A stretch of DNA of 64,000 bases from Cinclus cinclus (Eukaryota; Chordata; Aves; Passeriformes; Cinclidae): NCBI RefSeq assembly GCF_963662255.1, contig NC_085052.1, positions 13,615,151 through 13,679,150 of the forward strand, given 5' to 3'. The stretch's first letter is position 1. The number at the start of each line of letters is the position of its first letter. The notes below the pieces were generated by a model. The model was given only the letters and a program-made list of their open reading frames with translations. It did not search any database and was not told the DNA's origin. Made by a program: the position numbers and the translations under genes. This document shows positions 54,701-64,000 of the stretch, in pieces.

Positions 54701-57053
54701 GCTGCTTTGAATGCAACTGGACAGTGATACTGATCTTAAAAGCTGAAGCTTCTAGCAAGGCAGCACTCAAATTATGAAGGGCTTCTGTTTTTTCTTCATA
54801 TAAAGGCTGTGTCAGATACTTCAGTCTCTGATGAATTCAGCAATACTACAGAGTGGGCAAGCTTGAGAAGATTTGTGTATAGGTTAGCTGGAAAATTTAA
54901 TTCTGATTTGGAAGGCTGAGCACTCTCCCAGTGTTTCTTCACTTAGCATCAAAGAATTGATTTCAGATCTTCTGATCATCCCAGTGATGATAGTGACTTC
55001 ATTCTTTGAAAAGATCTGAGGCAGGTCTAGCAGGTTTGCTGAGACCTTTTATTGAGACACTAACTGTAAAACTAGAGCAAGAGTGGCTGTTGTAGAAGTC
55101 TTATCTTCAGATGTTTTGTCTTTGTAATAGTTTGACGTTCTTTGCTAGAAACTTGTAATTTGTTTAACTGTTAGCATATCCTGAGATTCTGCTGCAACAC
55201 AGTTGCATTGAGAAACTTAGTGTGCAGAAAGTATGGGACTGCTGTCTTCTCTCTAGTTCAGGTCACAAATGATGCCTTGAAGCAAAGAACTTCAACTAGA
55301 TTGAAAACAAATGTATGAGGGTATAGGGTGGCCTCAAGCAAAGTACAGTGCATTAAACATTTGATTAAAAAGGCCAATAATATATGCTGTGTTTCAGGAA
55401 TTCCAGAAGGTCTGGAATAAACGAGATGGAGAAGACAGCAGTGTCAAAAAGCTGCACATAACTGCTTGGTTTGAGGAAGACACAAAGGTGATGATAGGAA
55501 CTGAAATTATGATGTATGTGGTTCAGTTAAGTGCACTAAAAGTTGTTAAATATACCATTACACACCAAATTCACTGTAGCTATCCAGAAAAGATAGTTGG
55601 GAAAAAACTTTGAAATCCTGAATGGCCATTATGAAATCTGTGTTCTCTATCATGTTACTTTTGCATCAACCAAATCCCCAGGGATCTTTTCTCTGTCTAT
55701 GATCTTCACTTCTGATCCAGTAATTACTTCAGATATCTCTTTAATCTGAATGAGGGAAAGGCAGTCTGAGAGCGAACAACTAAGTTGGACAGATCTTGAT
55801 TTCTGCAGTGATGTGTAAGATGTCATTTCCTGGTCCTTCCACTTGTTCCTGCTGATGTAACTGGACTAGGCCAGGAAATCGTTCCAGTCTGTAAATAAGG
55901 CAAGCAAAAATGGTTTATTTTTTAATCTTCTGTATGTTCTTATATAGCAATTTATATTGCCAGTCAAAAGTGTGATTATAAATGCTGATGGTTAAGCAGG
56001 CTGAGCTTAGCTTACAGAATTGGTGATGTGTGTCTGAGGCTAAAAGGTTAGTAAGACTCCAAGAGCTGCGACATCAAATGATGGCAGACGCTGTGACATC
56101 AAAAGTGTGAGAGAGATTTATCAGTCACTTGCTCTTTGGGAAAATTTCACTAAACCCCAAAGGTCAGGCTTTTTTACAGCTATCAACTGTGGGTTTCTTG
56201 CATCTGAATCTAGTTATTTCTTTTAGAAAAGGTTTACTGTTCCTCATCTACACTGAGTAATGTTCCATCACATCTGGCAATTTCAGTTCCCTCAGTTAAT
56301 TTCAGCTCCAGATTGTTTTTCTGCTGTAATATTTTGTTACAAAGTTGTCAGCAGCTGTGCTTATGCTTGTCTGTTTCCAGTGGAATGTCAGGGCTTGCAG
56401 GTTCTTTAGTGCATAGACATAACCTGAGGTGTGACTGAAGGATAACTGAGAATATTTCTGTTAGTATTTGGTTCTGTTGGCACAAGAATAACAGCAGTAA
56501 TACAGCTGTATCTTCCTTGCTGTATGCAAGAGTTGTCATGTGCTTACTTTGTACCTTTGTGTTCTTAATACTACTGCTGTGCAAACAGCCATAAAGCTGG
56601 AGGGGATTGTTAGGCTTAGTTTTGCTTCGAGTTTACACCTTGTAAACTCATGGAATAATGCCTCACTTCATGTATCCTTGCAAGTGTGATTTCAGTGATG
56701 ACAATTAGTCACTACAACCTGCCCTGTAGCTGGTATGAATTCTTTGTCTTTCATCTGTGTGTGTTGATCTGTTTTCAGGGGTTTTTTTTAAGGTATATAA
56801 CTTGTGACCCCCTGCCCTGCTTTCATTTACCCTTTCATTTTTGTGTGGCTGCCTGTATCACCTGATTTTGCCCAGATCATCCTTCCTTTTGAAACAGAAC
56901 TGAGCTGTCCATCTGAAAAGGCGAAGAATACTTTTCCGGAATTTCTGGGAAGCCTCAAAATATCACATGTGCTTCATATTCACTGTAGTCATGATTTGGC
57001 TTTCTTTCCGTGATCTAGAGCTTTCTTAGCTTTTGTTACCTTTTTAATCAGAA

Positions 57054-57096
57054 TTTATATATACTCACTGGTGTATGTATTTATATATACTCACTG
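57054..57096. repeat. 17-bp exact direct repeat, 26-base period
   Basis: TTTATATATACTCACTG occurs at 57054-57070 and again at 57080-57096, separated by nine bases. It is either a small tandem duplication or a possible scar of a local event. Confidence 0.85.
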
Positions 57097-60000
57097 TCAA
57101 ATTATTATCTTTGCATACCATAAGATTTTTCAGGATGCTGTGAGCTAGCTGGAGTCAATGTGTGCTGTTCATTAAGGCAATTATGTAATGGCTTATCGTG
57201 GAGGTTTATGTTACACCAGGCAGACTTACAATCACAAATAAGAGTTAAAATGCTCCTGTCAATTTTTACTTTACAGGTAAGGTGAATATATTCACCTCTC
57301 AACTCAGAAATGTTCAGTTGTTTTCATGGGACTATTCATTGAAGGTCATCAAATTTTCAATGGTTGGTGATACAATTATGTTTAGTTTCCTAAATAGAAT
57401 CATGTTTTCATTCCCATTTGCATATTACTGCATAGATCTGAAAAAATTCTGTAGAGGTGGTGAAAGGGATATCTATAACTTGAGAGCTGAGAGAAAAGGA
57501 TAGTGTATTGAGTTAATTCAATAATGAGTCATGGTGTAAATGACCTCTTGTGGTAAAGAAGTTGAAACTGAGTCACACTCCAGGTGTTCTCTAGATCACA
57601 GCTGTGGTTTGGTAGGAGCTTTTTCTGCTGGCAGTCCTTGTTTAAGTGGATTCAGCAGCTTGTACCTACCCTTTCTGAGCTGATTTTTTAGCTTTGAATT
57701 ATTTCAGTTAATGTGGTTTCAGTAGGTGACTGTGTTGCAGGCAGGGAACAAATCAGGCAAGACTGAATTGCTGAGGGAAGGCAACCCTCTTCAAACAGGA
57801 CAGTTTTGGAGTATGAAATGTAGTTCATATCTCAGCCAGTTCAACTCATCCTCTAATGCTTCTGCACTATGCCAGTATCTCTGGAGGTTGGGGTGAAAGC
57901 CACTGGTGTCCTGTGGTTCCACACAGACAGCTTCTGTGGGAGAGGGGGGATTCTTCTGTGGTTTAGACTGACTTGGACCTCTGCTATACCTGCTTGTGGC
58001 AAGTTGTTCCTGATAGCACACCTGGCCTTTGCTGATCTGTGATACAGGCATTACTGTGGCCGTGAAATAAAGTGGAGCAGTGGATTGATGCTGCTGGAAA
58101 TCCTATCTTTTCTGTGGGAGGCATTTTCCAGGCAGATCAATTCCATCTACTGCAAGGCTATTCTTAAGTTTGTGCCTTCGGAGCATGGCATATGGGGATA
58201 AAACAGTGGTAGTTAATGCATGTCACCTTAACTTTGCTTGGGAGTGAAACATTAATGGATTGTCTCCAATGGGAAAAAATTTCCAAGGCTTTTATTTTGC
58301 TGCAATAAGTAATGCAACACAGTTAGAAATTGAAAAAAATAGCCTCAAATTTGAGAAATGTTTGGGCCTCTATATTTTGGTCCATGCTGATTTGTCCTAG
58401 TGTTTACTGTTTGTAAACTTCCTAGCTAGTTCTTAGGGCTTCATATCAGTGAAAGTTATACCTGGTTGCCTGCTGGAGCTCCATACCTGGAGGTTGAACA
58501 AATAAGAGCTCTTTGAACTGAGATACTGAAAAGCAAATCCATGTTCAATTTTTATTGTTAAAATTTGTTTGGATTTTAGTTTACTCAAATTATTTTTTTT
58601 TTGGAAATTTAGATCCTATTCTACCATTAAATAAAACCTGTATTTTTAAAGGATGCATAAAAAGTTGGTAGGTTCTGAAACTCTTCTGTTGTATTTCTTT
58701 GCCATTTCGTACTGTCTATATTTTCTGGTTTATTTTCTAAAGTAATAAAATGCAAGTGTTTACATGAGAAGATTCCAATTAGGCCCTGCATTACAGGTGA
58801 CTGGCTGTGAAGGAAACCAGAGAGTCATACAATAAACCTCCTGATCTTGAGGTAAAATGTAAAATGGAAACCTCCAACCCCTGACTTGAGCAACTAGCCA
58901 TATTAGTGGTGCAGTATCTACAGATTGGAGAGTCCTTTCACCCCTGCAAATCCAGATGAAGATTGCAACTCAGCCTGCCAGAACAGTTGCTGTTTCTTGA
59001 GGGCATCTTGAGACAGCCGTTGCAGTGTCCTTAGCTTTTCTTGAATTCTGCTTCGGAGACTTTTGATTGGAGATAAGAGATTTGCATGCCTTTGTGTAAT
59101 TATCTTCTTGATATCAGATCACACACACAAAAATACTCCTCGTGGGAGGGAAGCAGGGGATGATCCATATTTTGCTGTACTCTGCACTCTAGCAACAAGC
59201 TTTATAACTTGTCGCTTCTGGTTTTTTGGGGTTGAACTTCCAGTTGTAATCACTGAGATAACCTGCCAGTTAGAGTGCTGACATTGGATGGAGAGTCCCC
59301 TGTTTCCATTTCTTACCCTGTGACACAGGCCTGGTAACTTGCTTTGCTTCCCTGCTCTTCCTTGTAGAGCGGAGAGATCTCCCCTCTTCTAGGGTATTTG
59401 GCAAGTGCATTGCAGCTCTGTAGTTCTGATACGTAGCTGATATGCTGTCATATTTAGCTCATTAAATTTTAAATTTAATGAATGCTGTGAGTTTGGGATT
59501 GCATCAGAGAAAATGTTCTTAGATTTGGTTCTCAGAGGAAAAGGAATAGCTTGGTTGAGAGGGATGCTTGGAGAGTGGAATGAGGATGGTCTGTTGCAGC
59601 TTTTTTATTCAAATTACAAACTGGTAGTGGAATTTTAATTAGTCCTGCAGGACGGATGGTCAGTCAGAAGCACTTCTATCAACAGTTCTTGTAGGTTTTT
59701 TGCTGCTTTTTTGATTTCTTGTTTACTACTGTGGTAAGCTACTGTAACAGTGAAGGAGTGGCTGTTTGGCAGAACATGCACCTTATTGGCTTCTCCATTG
59801 CTTCAAACAAAGCTTATCTGTTGGAGATGCTGTTCTACAGTGAATAAAGCATTACTCTAGGGCCCAAAGAATTCTTGTTCTCTTGAGCTCCAAGGGCCTT
59901 GTTTAGGGACCTCAGCACATGGTATTCTGTATTCTGTCTTGAGAACAGAAGGTGTTTTGGTGCAGAAAACTACTGAAGAGCTGTGTGTTGGTATACAGAA

Positions 60001-61267
60001 CTTGGATATACCTGTTCTTTTAAACAGTACCTATCTTAACATCCTTAGTTCTTTTCTTCTGTAGTCATGTGTCTATATTGCTCTTATAGAACCAGGTTGA
60101 TATTTAAGGTCTCCAGAATCCTCTGGAGCAGGAATATCTGCAGTAAGTCCCTGAACAGTGCAGTTTCTTTATCAAGAATGGGGAAGCATGAAATTTGAAA
60201 AATTGGTTGAGATGCACAGCTTTTTCTTTGTTCCCCAAGAAGCTGAAGCAAAGTTGATTTAACTTGTAGTTGGAGTCCTTAATTGGTCTCCATCCAGATA
60301 ACGAGATCTCTCATCATAGGTGGCTGGGAGTTTCTTTTATTTTGTTGCATGAATAAAAGAATATTCATAACTTATAATTATATGCATGTCATGAGATTTA
60401 GTGTATATTAATAACTGCCCTGTGATTTTTTTCCCCCTCCCTTGTTGCTTGGTCTTGCTTTTCTATTAAGATGCCTGTGACTGAAACATTTAAGTTTAAT
60501 AGATTTTTGTCCTGAAAGAGGCAGAATTCCCATGTTACGCATAGACTGTAGGATTTTTCTGAATTAATTCCTTCTTCAAATCCCATAGCTGTGGATAAAT
60601 ATAACCAATCTTGACCAGAAAATCTAGGTATGAGAAATCCAATAAAAACCTGATGTGATGCTGGTGGCTCTTGCTTCATACTAGTTAATGAGACTCTTAA
60701 CGTGATGAATCAAAATGCTGGGGGAGAGGGAAAGGGAAATAGATCTCAGCAACCAGCCCATGCTTTCCTAAATAACAGTTCCAGAATCCTAGAGTAGGGA
60801 AAATGATGATTCAGTCCTAGAGTGCACGTCTTGTCTTCAGTTGGACCCTTGTAAAATTAAAGAAAAGTGTCTTATGTCTGGCTGAGTTTGGTCAGCTTAC
60901 AGTTTCAGCTGCTGGATCTGGGTATGTCTTTGAGAAGCTGTTTTTCCTGTTTCTAGGTGTGTGATTTGTGGCTTTCTCCTTTCCCCCTACCCCCCCTTTC
61001 CAAGTAGTGTTTAATTTCATTTGCTTTGGTAAGCAGCCTCTGTGACCTGTGCCTTTTGTTAATTGCTGTTCTTCCTGTCTTTGTAGCTCCAGCAAATTTA
61101 GTGACTGCTTTCTTCCAAGTCAGTGACTAGGACTGAAATGGCAAATGGCACAGAGCCAAGAACCAGTACCTGATGGACCTTGCTGCCAGTAGTTAGTTTC
61201 TCATTGCCACCAATATTTCAAGAGCTGTCACTTAATTGATTTTTAATGTTTTGTATTAGTTTGACTG

Positions 61268-61315
61268 ATTTTTTTTTGTTGTTGTTGTTGTTCTTTGGCT
61301 TAGGTTTTTTTTTAA
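61268..61315. repeat. T-rich tract with (TTG)5-type core
   Basis: T runs flank a short GTT trinucleotide repeat in LCOR intron 1. Confidence 0.8.
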
Positions 61316-62234
61316 TTTCTGGTTTTAATCAAGATGTGTCATTCTAGCCCGAAAGTCTAAAATTATTATATCAAACCTGTTGTTAATTACAATTTTAGTT
61401 TTGTGAGATTCTAATAAGAATTTCTGTCCGCCCATATTGATTGACACAATTTTTGCTATCAATTCCTGAGGACTATTCATTGGTTTTGAAAACCTTCACT
61501 ATTTTGAGACCCTGGTACCAACTTGTTTAATGTTGTGACATTTCAAAGAGATTTTTTTTTTTTTTGAGCCTGTTGGAAATTTGGAAATATTTCAAGACTT
61601 TCTGGAATTAAAAACTGCTGCAAATACTCTTTGGGTAACTCACAGAAGGAAAACCAACACACATCCATTGAATATTAAGACAATTAACTTACACATGTTA
61701 GTAACACCACCTTGATACATTTCACTGAATGATTATATGCCATATTATTGAATGTTTTGTAATATACTACCATACTCTTACATGTATAACCTAAAAAAAT
61801 CCAATTGATATGTGCTTTCATTTTGATTTCATCTTTTCTTACTTTATAGCTGTATGCATCTCCTCTCTGGGTTTTGCAACATTTCTGAGTTTTGATTTAT
61901 CTTCTCTTCTCTAAATCTTCCTGTTCATCATCCAGCTGTTTGTTTCCTCTTTGTGCTTTTACTATTAGTCACTTGGGTTAGGATTTTGTTGTTTTAGATT
62001 TTTTGTTTCCCCATTTAGCAGGTCGGGTTTTTTCCACCATGGTTTTGATGGTTTCTAATATCTCCGTAGATAGTTACAAAATTTAAACAAAATATATAGC
62101 CAACTAATGTCTTAAGTGACTTGACTCAATTTCCAACTTTCTGGAGTTGTCCTTTTAATGTGCAAATTGGTGTATATTTGGCTGTTTCTTATAAATAAGT
62201 GCTGATTAATCACTTGTCTTAATTTCTGTTGCAA

Positions 62235-62312
62235 CTGGTCCATTGCAGTTGGATTTGATCCTTGTGGATCACTTCCAACTCTAGTTATTCTGGTTCTCTG
62301 GTTCTATGACCT
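62235..62312 (+). mobile_element. CR1 LINE 3' end fragment
   Basis: The stretch reads TTGGATTTGATCCTTGTGG, then CACTTCCAACT and a degenerate terminal repeat ending GGTTCTATGA. This follows the CR1 3' end (GATGATCCTTGTGGGTCCCTTCCAACTC..., then TTCTATGA-type octamers). The fragment is 5'-truncated, as most CR1 copies are, and is in the sense orientation of LCOR. Confidence 0.6.
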
Positions 62313-64000
62313 ACTGTACTTAGCTGCTGGCCTGGATAGTAGTTATTTATTCTATTGAGGTTTAGTTTATACATTTATATTCACAGAATAATTTGATATG
62401 CATAGATGAGGGCTGAGGAGTTGACAACTATGTATGTTGGTTTTTATTTTCTGCCCTTGCTATGTTAACTTTTTTTTTTGAGTTACTAACAATTTATGTA
62501 ATAATACATTCAGAGCAAGTAGTAGAGTAGTCTGTGGTTTTTTACCACCCCCAAAATGATTTGTACCTGTAAGTTAAAGTCGAGCTTTACTGCTTTGACT
62601 AGATGCATATCTAGGGCTGAATTATCTGGTGGCTATTCAAAGGTATATTTGAGCTGTGCTGTCTTGAGGGGGAAAAAAGCATTGCTTGACATGCTAAGCT
62701 TTGTGTCAATGGCACTCCAGAAATGCATCCATATCTTTTTCTGAAGATCTTGCATTCCTGTTTTTTACAGTGGAGATATGTGTCTTTGGCTAATCTGCAT
62801 TAGTAGAGATCAGCCATCACTATGGACTTCTCTGATACTGTTATCCCAGGGAGCCTGGTACCTACTTAATGATCACCAGGGCTCTCTGTTTTTATGGGAG
62901 ATGACAACAGGAGGGCCTAACTGATTTTATTTTTTTTCTTTTTGAAGCTTAAATTAAACTGTTGTGTCAAATTGTTGCCTTAAACCATTACCCATCAAAC
63001 TACAGTTGCAGCTTAAATTTATGACTAAATATTTGGATACAGATGGGTAAAAATGCTAAGAAGGGATGAAAATAAAACTGTTTAGATGCAGAGACAAAAC
63101 CAGTGAAAATTGATCATGCTGAAGACTGCATGGTCAACCTGCTTTCCCCCCCTTCTCTTTAGTTTTAATTTCTTTCCTTGCTACCATTACCAGAAAAATG
63201 GCACATACATATTCTGATTTTTATCAGAGGATGTTTTAGGGGATGCTTTACTTGTAGAGCTAACAGCTGTGAAATAGGAATAAATGTGTAACAACCTCTG
63301 CATTTAAAAAGTTATTCCACCCTTGCTTCAGGACTAAGGGTTTTCTTCCTTTGCTCTGGGAATTATTTTTTCCTAATTCTTCACTTCCTAGAGAGCCTTC
63401 TGGAAAAGAGAGATGTTTTCCACCTTATAAATTTGGGGTTTTTTTTAAATGAAAATATTTTTTTCTAAATTCTTATACTAACATTCAAAAAATGTTTTTC
63501 ATTGTAAAGGTCATCAGTAACATTTGTAAGAGTTAAATATGTGGATGCTTTTATTGTGAAGAACATATCAGAGATCTAAATACAACTGATATTGAAAATC
63601 TAATCTGATATATAAATAATACTGATTTCTGAAGTGCTGGAATCTTCTTCCTTTTTCTTTCTTCTAATTCTGTTATTCCTGCAACTTTTCCACTGGCTCT
63701 GCTCTTCAGCTGCTGTGTACTGTGAGACACTGAAATACAGATGATGAAAATAGAGAAACTGGAATTTAGTAGAGGGAACCATGTTAATTTCTGTTCCATT
63801 TGAAATGCAGGAAAATATCATCTGCCAAATGGAAAAGGACAATCGGTGGGAAAAGAAATGTTCTTTTCAAGCTTCTAAGAGCAGTGACAATGGAGAGAAA
63901 AAATACTATAAAAAGTAGGCAGCTCCTTTTTCAAGATTTTGTTTTCAATGTATTCTGCATGATTAACTGTACACAGTTGCTCTTTTGGAGCCCTGAATGA

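Larger units (their letters stand above)
35884..64000 (+). other. LCOR: LCOR intron 1 (partial; continues beyond right edge)
   Basis: The expected next exon of the family would encode a sequence like GFESILEGL. I found no such sequence in any frame, so the window appears to end inside intron 1, at least 28 kb long. The DNA is AT-rich with short accidental open frames only. Named contents are a (TA)11 microsatellite, T/G-rich low-complexity tracts, a short direct repeat and a CR1 tail. I see nothing else I can support, including no RNA gene. Confidence 0.65.

Noticed and set aside
55398..55610. Open frame preceded by GTTTCAG (EFQKVWNKRDGED...) as a possible LCOR exon
   Set aside because: It does not resemble the expected continuation (GFESILEGL...) nor any family I know; one acceptor-like word is not enough.

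Overview
This window is vertebrate nuclear DNA, most likely from a bird. It has spliced genes with GT-AG introns and three CpG-island promoters. A CR1-type LINE tail ends in an avian/reptilian TTCTATGA-like motif, and introns are compact. There is no sign of prokaryotic, viral or organellar organisation. I found no previously undescribed system; the interest lies in gene-level and regulatory detail.

Layout. Positions 1-3581 are intron 1 of LDB1 (minus strand). It carries a 29-base C run, a GC-rich patch with a perfect TCACGTGA E-box, and a minisatellite of 23-bp and 19-bp units close to the promoter. The first coding exon of LDB1 long isoform (MSVGCACPG) is at 3582-3606, inside a CpG island. 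Positions 4350-6900 form a head-to-head intergenic spacer. A second CpG island (about 6900-8600) is the PPRC1 promoter.

PPRC1 (PGC-1-related coactivator, PRC) is complete on the plus strand from 7351 to 20439. Fourteen coding exons join without a frame break to 1645 codons plus stop, close to the human protein (about 1664 aa, from memory). All expected landmarks are visible: N-terminal activation region, a conserved HPYCLP block, a proline-rich centre, an LSSLL nuclear-receptor box, a DHDY HCF-1-binding tetrapeptide, an RS-rich segment and a C-terminal RRM.

Positions 20.66-35.4 kb are gene-poor. From about 24.8 kb the base composition turns AT-rich. This part holds decayed CR1/L3-like LINE remains with recognisable endonuclease and reverse-transcriptase fragments on the minus strand. 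A 37-bp tandem repeat (35405-35552) then abuts a third CpG island. There, an exon at 35787-35883 encodes the N-terminus of the LCOR/LCORL corepressor family, most likely LCOR. The rest of the window (35884-64000) looks like LCOR intron 1, with simple repeats and a CR1 3' end but no recognisable exon.

How the parts relate. LDB1 (LIM-domain adaptor), PPRC1 (coactivator of NRF1 and mitochondrial biogenesis) and LCOR (nuclear-receptor corepressor) are all transcriptional cofactors. LDB1 and PPRC1 are divergent neighbours, as in human. PPRC1 and LCOR share one start-codon architecture (AAGATGGCG, YY1/TISU-like). NRF1-type palindromes lie in the LDB1 and LCOR promoters, so both genes could respond to the pathway that PPRC1 coactivates; that link is inference. 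PPRC1 next to LCOR differs from the human order as I remember it, where NOLC1 follows PPRC1 and LCOR lies several Mb away.
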